23,776 nt of DNA from Heterobasidion occidentale (taxonomy: Eukaryota > Basidiomycota > Agaricomycetes > Russulales > Bondarzewiaceae): the NCBI GenBank assembly GCA_039111635.1, contig JBCAQO010000147.1:1-23776 (forward strand). Reading direction: 5' to 3'. Under the pieces are notes generated by a model, which did not search any database, was not told the origin of the DNA, and saw nothing but the letters and a program-made list of their open reading frames with translations. A program made the position numbers and the translations under genes. Numbering within the stretch: the stretch's first letter is position 1; every line of letters begins with the position of its first letter. Positions 10,585 through 20,211 of this stretch are shown here, in pieces.

Positions 10585-10836
10585 GGAAGTAAGAACGGTG
10601 CGTCGATGAGAAAAACGGGCGTGGGACCTGGTATCGCGTCCAAAGTTTTTAACGAGCGAGCAAGCGAACGAGTCATAAACTATGGTGAGTCAGAAAGTCA
10701 GTGGGAGTCAGAGCGAGTCACCTCGGGTAGGAGGAGGAAGGTCGGGCTTCGGGTATCCAAGCCAATTCGAAGCGACCCTCAAGGGTATTTAGGACATTGA
10801 CCTGCTCAAGGCCATCTCATCCTGCACTGCCTAGCC
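10585..10836. promoter_or_regulatory. Divergent intergenic region (DUF6698 / GRF-like gene)
   Basis: These 252 bp separate two start codons pointing away from each other, so both promoters must lie here or overlap. The stretch contains several GAGTCA/GAGTC-like motifs (about 10686-10720: GTGAGTCAGAAAGTC, GGGAGTCAGAGCGAGTC). No convincing TATA box was identified for either side. Confidence 0.45.
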
Positions 10837-11850
10837 ATGTCGTCCCAACCTTTAACTCGCGAATCACTGGTCATCTCCATCCCTTCTCGTCATCGCCGAT
10901 ACCTGGACAAGGTTCGGGGATCTGACAACGCGGTTTTTCAGTACGACATTCAAACAGGGGAGATGATTCCATGGAAGTGGTGGGTCTTGTCACCTCAAAA
11001 ATTTGAAATGTCTGACGCACAATGCAGGCCCGTAAGCTTAAGGGAGGGGGACCGTGTCGTGCCTTCGTCTCTGAGGAAACACCGCCTGACGAATAGATTT
11101 CTCGGGCCGTGTTGTTTGTGCCCCTTGCTCGAGAGAAACGGACCACCGGTGTTCACGGAGGCAGCTATGTATCTTGCAACGTCGGGTCCTTTCCATGGTC
11201 AATACATTGCTCGATGCGCACATGGAGTGTGTGGATATATAGGTCAGTCCCCATCCAATGAGCGTGAATACACACGACTTACCAATCTCACAAGTTCGCC
11301 TCGAGCATGCCTACCAACGTATTGGTTGTCCAGTGCATATGTACGCGCCTCGTGGTGAGCACCTCGAGATCAATCTCTAGGTCTAGAATTGACTCCCACG
11401 CAGAGGCAACCGAAGCGCGCCCACGACCAGTGCTACACTTTAGCGAAGCAGGATATGTCCCCCTGAACCCCTTTCCAATGCCTCTGAAACGCACTCACGC
11501 ACAAATCGGTGAGTGTCAGTACCTGTTTGACATTCAGGTGTAACTCACTCACCATTTCAGATGTAACCTCGAACGAAAACCCACTTCTCCGCCTTGTGCA
11601 AAGGCGCCGTGTCTCTACTCAATATCGACCAAACCCGTTGTATGACCTCCTTCGACAGATGGACACGAACATTTATCCAGGTGTTTCCGAAGAGGCCTTT
11701 TCCAAATTCTTTGTGAAGTGCTCCTGTCGATTGATCACGACCCGTCGGGCCTTCGCTCACCACGAATGCCCGTTGGAAGTAATTGATCTCACCACAGATT
11801 CAGATAATCAAGGGGGAGATACCGATGAGGAGCAAGCTACAGAACTCTAG
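10837..11850 (+). CDS. Cysteine-rich GRF-like protein with C-terminal SIM-like motif
   Basis: No certain family. Five exons fit in phase: 10837-10976, 11028-11242, 11295-11340, 11381-11508 and 11561-11850 (272 residues). The middle holds CCLCP (75-79), then LATSGPFHGQYIARC (96-110) and CGYIVRLE (115-122). That C-x-C, G-x-Y, C-x4-C layout resembles a GRF-type zinc finger, known to bind single-stranded nucleic acid in other proteins. Near the end a second cluster, KCSCRL with AHHEC (229-246), could bind zinc, followed by EVIDLTTDSD (249-258). That is the classic hydrophobic-plus-acidic layout of a SUMO-interaction motif. The intron at 11341-11380 is only 40 nt, so that join is the least certain. 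It converges on a Ulp1 SUMO protease 291 bp away. The function is inference only. Confidence 0.65.
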
Positions 11851-11871
11851 AAAATTAGTACCAAAGCGTTG

Positions 11872-11968
11872 ACACCATAGGATTCATATACAGCCATTAC
11901 AGTCAGCATAGAATTAATGTACAGCCATTAGACTCAACACCATAGGATTGATACGTAGCCACTCATTT
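11872..11968. repeat. Three-unit minisatellite, about 32 bp per unit
   Basis: Units at 11872-11904, 11905-11936 and 11937-11968 share a CATAG-A-ATT..ATA/GTACAGCCATT pattern (the third has TAGCCACT). It lies between the convergent ends of the GRF-like gene and the Ulp1 gene, so probably in a 3' UTR or terminator region. Confidence 0.65.
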
Positions 11969-12141
11969 CAATATGAACCGGCTCATATGCATGAAGATCA
12001 AGTTGTGGGAATGGTAAAAGTGCGTATTAAGGGAAGAACCAAAGACTCAATGGTCAGCAAGTCTGCGAGACAGAACAGTAGTGGCCATGTTCTACAGACT
12101 CGACAGCATATGACTTTGAGTCTGCACATTACGCTACGTAC

Positions 12142-14121
12142 TCACCTTCCCGAGAGCTGTTGCCATTCATCAGAAAGTTTGAGGAGTTCTGCCTTCAGCA
12201 TCTCACGCATGGTGGGAACGACGCCCGCCTCCCATTCTATTTCTGCCCCTGATGCATGCCCCTTCTTCAATGTCTTGCATGATGGCCCAAGGGCAATAGA
12301 TCAGGATTCGTGATAGCAAGCATCGTGAAGACTTACCGATGTCGGTCTCATGAACATATCCGGGTTTTTCATGAAAAGATAGTTGAAGTGGAGAAGGTAC
12401 AAGCCACAATCATACTGATTGGGTTGCATGGGCACCTGACGAGGACATTCATTCGAGGCATACATCATACACAACAAATGTGACCCACCTCAAACTGTTT
12501 TGCATGCGGTTCGAACAGAGGCGTGATATTGATTCGGGCCTTGACCTCCTCACATAGATACTCAGCTAAGCGCCGGCCCGTATTCCGACGCTTTCGGTTG
12601 AGAGAATCGAATATAAAGATTTGCGTACTGGCAAAGATCAATTAGGAGTAACAGTGAAACGATCATCATCGTTATGGCTCACGCGTGGACCCAACTTGAT
12701 GTAGTCGAGCCTTCGCTATCCGACAACATAGTCCATCCAAGTCGGTGCGCCGAATCAACGGCAAAAACAGTATTGTATTTAGCTGGCGGGCGCTCGAATA
12801 GGCCTTGTGGATGGCTTATGACTGCCAAGTACCAATGCTGTTCCGCCCTATCAGTCATGTCTCAGCAATGTAGTCACGGAACTAAGAAGCTTTCTCGCAC
12901 TCATCATGTATAGGGACGATCAAGAACTTCTTGCTGAAGATATCGACTCTGTTTGTATGACTTTTGGCTGCTTCATAGCCAGCTCGTCTACGAAAAAAAA
13001 ATAAGCGATCTTCACAGCGCTCCATGAGACGTAACTCACAATCGCGTATAGAAAAACGTGCTATATATGTGTACCTGGTCCATAGCAACAGAATCCTTCA
13101 CCCTTGACTTGGCATACCACAGTCTTTGTGTTCATATGAGCGAGCACTTGGGTTTCGGATAAAATCGAACACTTACTTTAAACCAAGATTGATGAGATTA
13201 TCATTTAAGAATCTGCGAGGTTTTAGTCGCTCCATATCCTGTGGTCCGATATCAATCGCGCCATGGCCAACAAAGGGGTAAGTCAAAATACTGTAGAAAG
13301 TCGAGAATAAGTGACAATTTGTATGTATTCATTGATACATACATCGCGCGAGTGTCCGATCGAGCAGATGAGTCAGATTGCTTTGGCAAAGGTACTTTCG
13401 TGGGCAGCTCTACCTCAACATCATCATCTTCAGACGTGAGAGAACTGAGTGGAGAGGATGGAGGAATAGGTAATGCCTCTGAGACCGTTGGCAACGAAGC
13501 ATCCTCTAGAGCTGATGCTGGAGTATTTGAGGAATTGAAGAGAGGTGGGGGCGCCGGCACGGTTCCTGTGCCAGATCGTGGAAAACCAGTGTCAAGAGAT
13601 GATGCTTGTGTGCGAGATGTTTTGATTGGCTTTGAGCCAAGAGACAAAAGAGGCTTCGTTTTTGAGATATATCGTGGCGAGATTGTGTTCGAGGCTACCG
13701 CTATAGTTGAAGAATTTTTTGATTCATAGAAAGACTTCTGTCGGCGTACGGCAAATGTAGGATGCGAAGATGCTGCACTCTGTTGCAAGGGTCGTTCGGA
13801 TCGTGCCGCATGTTTCCTATGGTATGATCTATATCGGCGGCGTCTGGAAGGCACGCATATCAGACTTACGCAATGGGGCACAAAGCAGACTTGGATAACA
13901 CCCGCTTAGTGTGCGCAAGAGGCGATGGCACTCGCAAGGTGCTGGGTGGCAGAGACGCACTAGCATAATCTTGTGTGAGAAAGGCTGAGATCGTGCGTGA
14001 CAGAGTGAACATACCTCGCCGACGCAAACCCCATAACAGCGTGCATCCTCGCCACAAGATCCTTCGGCGGTGGTTTCTTCATGGAGCGAGCTAGCTCCGC
14101 ATCTTCAGGATTCAATAGCAT
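12142..14121 (-). CDS. Ulp1-type SUMO-specific cysteine protease (peptidase family C48)
   Basis: C48 proteases mature SUMO and remove it from targets. Ten exons join in phase: 14015-14121, 13870-13959, 13343-13816, 13177-13290, 13040-13123, 12901-12987, 12683-12847, 12489-12627, 12337-12435 and 12142-12273 (496 residues). Residues 1-220 are Ser/Pro-rich and look disordered, with an acidic patch (SLTSEDDDVEVEL). The protease domain starts about residue 224: RRFLNDNLINLGLK, then HIYSTFFYTRL and VDIFSKKFLIVPIHDE. Catalytic His is about residue 323 (EQHWYLAVI), Asp about 381 (IFIFDSLNRKRR), and Gln 424 with Cys 430 (MQPNQYDCGLYLLHF). All four are present, so it should be active. A Ser/Thr-rich insert (about 340-374) separates the His and Asp blocks. 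The TGA at 12142-12144 overlaps a donor-like GTGAGT, so a further C-terminal exon is possible. Confidence 0.92.
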
Positions 14122-14726
14122 GATTTGTCTGGACGTCGAAAGGCTGAAGCGATGGACATTCGAAGTTTACTCGTCGAGCACAGCAGTCCTGCAATGAGCA
14201 AGACTGAGTGATGTCGGTCACCCGATACCACCTGCAATGAGCAAGTGAATACCTTCGTGGAAGGGGAGACGGATGTCGAGAGAGTCGCAGAAAGAGGAGG
14301 TCCGTCACGGAGTGCGTTGTGGAAATGGCCAGCCTGGCAATGCCCGAAGCAGCGAAAGTTTGCCAAGGGAAATTTCCCACGTCCCGGAAATATCCGGGTG
14401 AGGCGTATGAGTGTGTATGGCCGGTTATACACGACCTTATTCACCTTCATGACCTACGATGACTACATTTGTTGCAGGCTCTCGAACGAAGACTGCGTTA
14501 GACAATTATGCTCTGATGAGGGGAAGGCTTTGCACGTTGTTGACACATCATATTCGATCATGGACTTGCGGCGACCTAGTACGTCGGACTGACACGACGG
14601 GGTTTGTCCTGCTCGCAGTGAGTGAAATTGCGCCTCGTGTGTCTATTTAATCCGATCTGCCTCTCCCACATATTGATATGCCCTTTGGCAACGTACCACA
14701 TCACTCTAGTGCCATATCAAAGGAAG
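14122..14726. other. Divergent intergenic region (Ulp1 / tryptophan-rich gene)
   Basis: These 605 bp separate the start of the minus-strand Ulp1 gene from the plus-strand start at 14727. Open stretches on both strands here overlap one another and show no recognisable motif. Both promoters should be inside it. No clear core promoter element was found. Confidence 0.45.
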
Positions 14727-15687
14727 ATGAGTGAACAACGCTCTTGCAATCATGACAACAGGTTGGCATTCCCCGAGTTGCCTAGCATGCCAGACAGGAG
14801 CGACGCGCCTCGTTGCAGAGTGTTTCTCGACGGCAATGGTCCCCTGTGCCGCGTTCTCTTATCTACTGTTCACCAGCTTGACGATGACCAGACGGAAGAA
14901 CATCCCTGCGTCATGCCTTGGTGCTATTCTATCCCCCTCACCCTCATGAACAAGGCTATGGCTTTCTTCGAGTCACTGCGGCACCCCGACGGCTCACCCA
15001 TCGTCTATCCTACACACGAGAAGGATCTAGAGATGTCGCCGAGACACATGTGCGAATACACGTACATCTGGAGGCTGCGGCGTGCGTTTCTTAAGGCAAT
15101 TTACGCGGCCAGTTGCAATGATCAGATGGGAAGTAACTGGCGATGGCCAAAGATCCACGGGTACCTGTATCGGGAGTACTCTGGTTACGGTCACGATCGC
15201 GCACAGCGAATGTTCTACCGTGAGGATGAGCAGGCTGTGGGCCAGGTTCCTTACACTGTGCCGGACGTGGCCCAAATGAGTTGAGTGTTTTGTTTTATCT
15301 GAGAATGTGGCTTGCTGATCGTACTTGGTCCTAGATTGGGCGGCGCTGCTCAACAGAGACATGAAACGAAGGAAATGGCGATCCTTTTTGTGGCGACATA
15401 TCAGCCAAGGGTATGATTCGTTTGGAGAAGAAAATGTCAGGATGTGGTTCGCATGGCGCGAACGCAAGTACTCCATCAGCGGGGACCAATTTCTGTTCGA
15501 TGATGATATCCCGCCTCGCCTCGCCTATCTAGCATCCGGAACACAGGAAGCAGAGGAGGGTAAGTCAGCTGAATCTGGAACGGACGTCAGCTGACCAGAA
15601 GGCATGGCGACAGTTGATCTTGTACAATCCGACGACGAAGGCTCCAGTTTGATCCATGTTGAAGCGGATAGAGAGCAGTCATTGTGA
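14727..15687 (+). CDS. Orphan Agaricomycete-type protein rich in Trp/Arg
   Basis: No known domain. Exons 14727-15279, 15335-15559 and 15599-15687 give 288 residues. Notable stretches are PSMPDRSDAPRCRVFLDGNG, SPIVYPTHEKDLEM, YTYIWRLRRAFLKAIYAA, MKRRKWRSFLWRHISQGYD and VRMWFAWRERKYSI. The IVYP, x-E-x-D and WRLRR-x-FL spacing recurs in the larger gene at 20212, so the two may be distant members of one family. The last intron (15560-15598) is only 39 nt. If it is not spliced the protein stops at 15592-15594. If spliced it gains an acidic tail, MATVDLVQSDDEGSSL, whose VDLVQSDDE is SIM-like. No transmembrane segment or signal peptide. Start chosen as the first ATG in the open frame with a sensible protein; an upstream non-ATG extension seems unlikely. 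Confidence 0.6.
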
Positions 15688-16740
15688 TTAGGACAGGTCA
15701 TCCCACTCGATCGAAAAGACAGATTTTTCAAGTTCCACCATCTCTGATCGTATGAGCGCTTCGTATTGTGGTCAGTTGGCAGTCGTGTGCTTTGTCTTGT
15801 GTTGTATGTTTATGAGTAGTCCCCACTGAGAAGTTTCGTATCATGATGTACAAAAGAACGTGGTTATTTGGTGTTCATATTAGTGATGTCGATGAACATT
15901 TGTCGTCTATAATGCTGCGTGGTTGAAGCCTTGCTGTGTATGGCGGTCAAAGTGTCGTTTTATTCATTCCGCACGACAATGGAGGTTCCCACGAAAACTA
16001 AGCTCCCCACGAGACTGCACAACTCCCGAACACACGAGAATGACATCACACACGAAAAACAAAACCGCACACACATGTTACATCTCGGTCAAGCGCACAC
16101 GAGACTGACCAGTGTTGCGTATCATAAACTGTTTCGCAAAAAGATAATAAAAGTTGAATGTGGATCACTCTAGTCTCTACGCAAACGTTCTATTCTTGCT
16201 AACATATGTCCTGGACAGAGCTGCGCGCCTCTTCACTATGCTGTGCCACTGACACATCCATGGCTCGTCGCGCAAGGCGTCTCCGATCTCGAAGACAGCG
16301 GCGAGGCCACCCTCAATAAACTCAACACCCTCATCGTTACTCATCTTGTTTGTCCTCCTGCCCGCCCCGACTCCGCCCCGTCCCTGCCACAGGACGCGCT
16401 ACCGGCTACTGGAAAATCACTAAGTACTGCACAACGCAAGCCCTCCGCATCGCCGGGTCCACCCCGGCGCGGCGCCCTGACCCTCGCCTCTAGCTACGGC
16501 ACTGCAGACGCGCCTGCCGGACGCGGAGCGCGCGCTCTGTGTCTCGTTCACGTTCATGCCGTTGCCTTGCATGGCGGTGGGCCTGCAGTCCGCATGCTGG
16601 ACGAGGGACACTTTGTGGACGCAGATCAAGAAGGAAAAGTGGGAGAGCGCGGTGATGGAGTGCTTTGAAGGCGCCTTTAAGAGGTGCAAATGCGGCACAA
16701 AGGAATTGGAGGAAAGGGGGGGACATGATCAGAATGGGGT
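15688..16740. other. Intergenic, no supportable gene
   Basis: The first 500 bp are A/T-rich and empty, probably the 3' UTR of the preceding gene. From about 16240 the sequence becomes GC-rich, with open stretches on both strands (16243-16668 plus and 16420-16698 minus) that mirror each other and match nothing known. Confidence 0.4.
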
Positions 16741-16932
16741 GTCGGCCACGGTGTCGCCGTATCACGTTGGAAGCTTGTCGTTGATGATGAGCAGCCACAG
16801 CTCTGCCCCGATCGCATGTGCGCCGCTCCCAGCGACCTTTGTCTTCGCGAGGGTGTTGGCGGAGAGCAAAGGCTTGAAGAGCCAGAAAATCTACGTCAGG
16901 GAGCCCGGATCATTCATGAAGAACTCGTACGC
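16741..16932 (-). pseudogene. Possible CRAL-TRIO (Sec14-like) domain remnant
   Basis: After an acceptor-like CGCCGCAG the minus strand reads AYEFFMNDPGSLT, a stop (TAG, 16891-16893), IFWLFKPLLSANTLAKTKV, GSGAHAIGAELW, INDKLPT, a second stop (TGA, 16762-16764) and YGD. The order (F-x-M/V-N-x-P, W-x-x-x-KP-L-x-x-x-T-x-x-K, L-x-x-I-x-x-x-x-LP-x-x-YGG) is that of the C-terminal half of a CRAL-TRIO lipid-binding domain. Both stops interrupt otherwise continuous homology, so this looks like a decayed gene. Upstream exons could not be joined with confidence; KLDAKTALYGANKDLIVISS near 17020-17090 may belong to it. The family call rests on pattern memory alone. Confidence 0.42.
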
Positions 16933-18801
16933 CTGCGGCGCAAGGGGGCACGTGTCAGCCGGTGTGTGGGAACACGAGCTGTTGAAGCCAAACCAGCGGA
17001 GCACACCGAAGGAACCGCTGTATGTCGCTGGATATGACGATCAGATCTTTATTTGCGCCATAGAGCGCTGTCTTCGCATCCAGCTTGTCGTACATGCTCG
17101 CAAATATCTCGGGGAGGTGTGTCTGCTACGGCTGTGAGTATGGTGTGGTCACGGCAGCATCGAAGGGACAGGGGCACGTACACGGAACTCCTTGAGCGTC
17201 GACTGTTCGCTCGCTGTGAACGTCTGGGCCGGTGGGCTCCGGGACTGCTGACTCGACGTGCGTTCTCCTTTCCTTGCTGTCGCATTTCGTGTGGTCACGC
17301 TTGCGGGTGTAAATCGAAGATCCCCGCGTCAACTGTATGTATGCGGCCGATGGAATGTGACAAAGTCCATTTCTTCGTGTAGTATCTTACCGAAGAAGAC
17401 AAGGCAGTCGAGCAGTTCGAAACCACGCGCCGCACGGCTGGCATCAACGTCACTCAAAACAAGGACGAGGAGCGTGCGTGGGCAAGAACACGGGCGCGAA
17501 GACGAGGGGGAGCCAGGCGAGGCGATGGGCGATGGCAACAACGAGGGCGACAACGAGGATAACAACGAGGAGTGATGGAGGGAAGAGTTCACAGGATAGG
17601 CAATGCAAATTGCTTCAGGGAAAACTGGCTGGACAACTTGCATGAACTAGAATAGCATCCCAGTTTAAGTTACCTCCTCATTAGCTTCTTTACAATTTAT
17701 GAGAGTGAAGACAACATACCGCGCTGTAGGGCCCTCTGAGACATCTTCTCTGCCGCGTGAATTTTGACCCCAGACCTGCAAACCGTATGAAATGTCCTGT
17801 CTTTTCATCCCACTACCTACGTCTCCGAATTCACTGCTCTTTCACCTCTCTCCCCTACCTCTTCCCTCCTTCCAACAGTGCCAATGTAACCCTCGGCATC
17901 AATATCAAGGCTGTGGTTGTAGATCAGGGATGCGGCAGAAAAGACAACAAAAAACCTACAATTCTGCGCGAACAGATTGAATGAACCCACAATCGGGCGG
18001 ATGACGTCCGAAGAAAAATCGAATCTTGCCCCGCAGCGCGTCGATGTGGAACGAGGTCGAGACTTTAAGACGGTACCAAGCGTATTTGGGGTTCATGATT
18101 GAGAGTAGGTCGTGATGTGTGGTGAGGGTGCGAGGAGCGCAAACGAAACGCGAAGTGTGAAAGGGTTTAAGGAGAAAGGCGAATGCGAATGGAGAGCGAG
18201 TATGGTGAGCGAATGAATGCAAGCGCAAACGGATGGTAGTTGAGGACGTCACGTACCCGACACATATCCCCAACGACGTTCTCGCACGTCGAACAATCGA
18301 TGTGCACTTTCAAGGCAGCGCGTCGTTCTTCCATCCACCAAACTCGACAACAGCGTACGCGGTGGCTTCTGTGAGCGTGGCGAGATCCGTGTTCTGCGCC
18401 CCAATGAGCATGATATGCCTCAGTAGCCCAAAGCTGGTCGGTATGCGGACCTTATTAAAGTCGTATAGAATCCCTCGAGGCGACTGATGAGTTTGTTGGA
18501 GAAGGTGAGTCCAGGTATAAGCATAAGGCCACGCTTCTTCGACCAGAAGATTGAGGCAAAAAACCGGAGAAGATGTCCTCTGCTGCGGCAAAGGCGGCTC
18601 ACCGCTCAGCGAATGTGAAGCGACGATGAGAGATCCAGCGCGATGCCCAGTCCATCTTCCTCTTGATGCAGAGGATGATCTCAGTAGCATCGCAATTCGT
18701 AGGTCCAGTCTCGTTGTGAATATTTTCCATCATTATGTGCAACGCGGTGAAGCAGCACGCTGCCTGATGGAGTCGCAAAGAACCACGGCTTAAAAGTAGT
18801 G
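16933..18801. other. Unresolved region with exon-like stretches
   Basis: No gene could be completed here. On the plus strand, 17383-17460 reads YLTEEDKAVEQFETTRRTAG after an acceptor-like CGTGTAG. An acidic low-complexity end (GNNEGDNEDNNEE, to 17575) follows in a different frame. On the minus strand, about 18310-18580 is a clean open stretch ([20 protein letters not shown], then [20 protein letters not shown] and AYAVVEFGGW). Upstream of it on the same strand is ILCIKRKMDWASRWISHRRF near 18620-18680. These look like pieces of real or once-real genes that I do not recognise. Confidence 0.35.
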
Positions 18802-18890
18802 GATCTCTGGAGGAAAATCGCTCTCAGAAAGCTGCTCGTTGGGAGGTTAGATGGGGACAACACATTTCTGGAGGAACATCGCTCTCAGAA

Positions 18891-19086
18891 GCCGCGCGAC
18901 GCCATTGGGCTACGGCCGCTTGATGGCAGGGTGGGACGCAAAGGACGAGGGCCTACGAGCAACGCATTTCTGGAGGAACCTCGCTCTCAGAAAGCTGATT
19001 GCCGAGAGGATATACGAAGATGGCCTGGGAACATCACATTTCTGGAGGAACCTCGCTCTCAGAAATGTCTCTCGACAGCCGCGAAC
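18891..19086 (+). repeat. Higher-order repeat unit, first copy
   Basis: This segment (long spacer, core, 72-nt unit, core) recurs at 19397-19592, exactly 506 bp downstream, with only scattered substitutions. The 43-nt spacer beginning GCTGATTGCCGAGAGGAT is identical in both. It shows that the array grew by duplicating blocks as well as single units. Confidence 0.75.
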
Positions 19087-19396
19087 CGCGCGCCGCCGTC
19101 TGATTGCGGTAGCTCGATGGCAAGGTGCGATGGAAAGAGCTTCGGCCTATGGGCAACGCATATCTGGAGGAAGGTCACTCTCAGAAAGCTGGTTGCCGGG
19201 AGGATAAATGGAAAGGCTCTGGGGACAACGCATTTCTGGAGGAAGGTCGCTCTCAAAAAGCTCGACAGGACGATAGAGGTGGCCGGCAAACAGCACATTT
19301 CTGGAGGAAAGTCGCTCTCAGAAAACTGCTCGTTGGGGGGAGAGATGGGGATAACACATTCATGGAGGAAGACGCTCTAAGATATGTGTCTCAACA

Positions 19397-19592
19397 GCCG
19401 CGCAACGCCATCTGACTACACCCGCTTGATGGCAGGGTGGGACGCAAAGAACGACGGCCTATGGGCAGCGCATTTCTGGAGGAAGGCCGCTCTCAGAAAG
19501 CTGATTGCCGAGAGGATATACGAAGATGGCCTGGGAACATCACATTTCTGGAGGAAGGTCGCTCTCAGAAATGTCTCCCGACAGCCGCTAAA
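19397..19592 (+). repeat. Higher-order repeat unit, second copy
   Basis: Second copy of the 18891-19086 block, offset by 506 bp. The long-spacer motif (GCGACGCC followed by CTACGGCCGCTTGATG) appears once more just after it at about 19596-19625. Confidence 0.75.
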
Positions 19593-19879
19593 CACGCGAC
19601 GCCGTCTGACTACGGCCGCTTGATGTCGGGGGAATGACAACGCACTTCTGGAGGAAAATCGCTCTCAGAAAGCTGCTCGACAGGAGGATAGACGGTGGCG
19701 GAGTGAGAGCAACCCATTCCCGGAGGAGGGTCACTCTCAGAAATTTGTCGATAGAGCTAAGAGCTGGTAATATGACGACGTCCGTACAGACATTCGGCCA
19801 AAGAGTGACCGTGGGACCGAAATCGCTGACCGTGGGAGCGGAGCTCACATGACTTCAAGTTGCCCCACTCATAGTCCTC

Positions 19880-19957
19880 AGGCGGTCGTCGTTGGGCAGC
19901 ATCGTGTTTCGCGGCTGTCTAGGCAGTTTCTGAGAGCGTTTTTCCTCCAGAATTTGT
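19880..19957 (-). repeat. Inverted copy of the array core (1)
   Basis: TTTCTGAGAGCGTTTTTCCTCCAGAA at 19927-19952 is the array core in the opposite orientation. It is preceded by CGCGGCTGTCTAGGCAG, the reverse of the long-spacer start (GACAGCCGCG) seen after direct cores. Confidence 0.8.
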
Positions 19958-20029
19958 CTTGTGGCGTCCTTATCGGTTGAAAGCTTTATTCCTTCATCTT
20001 CAAGTCTCCCTTTCCTTCCAGTCATCCCG

Positions 20030-20110
20030 CGGTCGTCACTGGGCGGTACCGTGTTTTCCGCGGCTGTCTAGGCAGTTTCTGAGAGCGTTTTTCCTCCAGA
20101 AATAGTCTTG
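20030..20110 (-). repeat. Inverted copy of the array core (2), just upstream of a gene
   Basis: Core at 20076-20102, 149 bp after the first inverted copy. The two share at least 29 identical bases leading into the core. The end of this copy is about 110 bp before the ATG at 20212, so it sits in the likely promoter or 5' UTR of that gene. Confidence 0.8.
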
Positions 20111-20211
20111 TGCCGCTCTTGTGCCACATCTGTTGAGACCTCTACTTTTCGTCTCCTTCACGTCGACGCACTCTCCTCCAGCAATTGTTCCGCTTCGATC
20201 TTTTCATCACA

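Larger units (their letters stand above)
18802..19743 (+). repeat. Array of twelve direct hairpin-capable 29-nt cores
   Basis: The core is CATTTCTGGAGGAA, three to four variable bases, then CGCTCTCAGAAA. Copies start at 18802, 18863, 18965, 19037, 19159, 19231, 19296, 19357, 19471, 19543, 19643 and 19715. Each core has TTTCTG at one end, CAGAAA at the other, and GAG/CTC inside, so it can fold on itself. Copies at 19036-19068 and 19542-19574 extend the stem to ACATTTCTG/CAGAAATGT. Start-to-start spacing is 61-72 nt (72 nt four times) or 100-122 nt, reflecting two spacer families. Spacing is not a multiple of three and the peptide reading changes between copies, which argues against coding. This is not an ordinary minisatellite, because only the core is constant. 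Confidence 0.85.

Noticed and set aside
13241..13729. 162-codon plus-strand open stretch
   Set aside because: It is the complement of the low-complexity third exon of the Ulp1 gene, whose phase-consistent exon chain is far better supported.
12142..15687. A polycistronic SUMO operon
   Set aside because: The genes alternate in direction and are fungal, so only clustering, not co-transcription, can be claimed.
16556..17137. 193-codon plus-strand open stretch
   Set aside because: Its composition is odd, no motif is recognised, and it lies opposite the better-supported CRAL-TRIO-like text. A real gene cannot be fully excluded.
18799..19623. Protein made of HFWRKVALRK / FLEERSQK repeats
   Set aside because: The reading frame of the core changes from copy to copy and unit lengths are not multiples of three, so selection is not on the protein.
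18802..19743. CRISPR-like array of repeats and spacers
   Set aside because: The surrounding genes are eukaryotic with introns, spacers are related to each other and of unequal length, and no cas-like genes are present.
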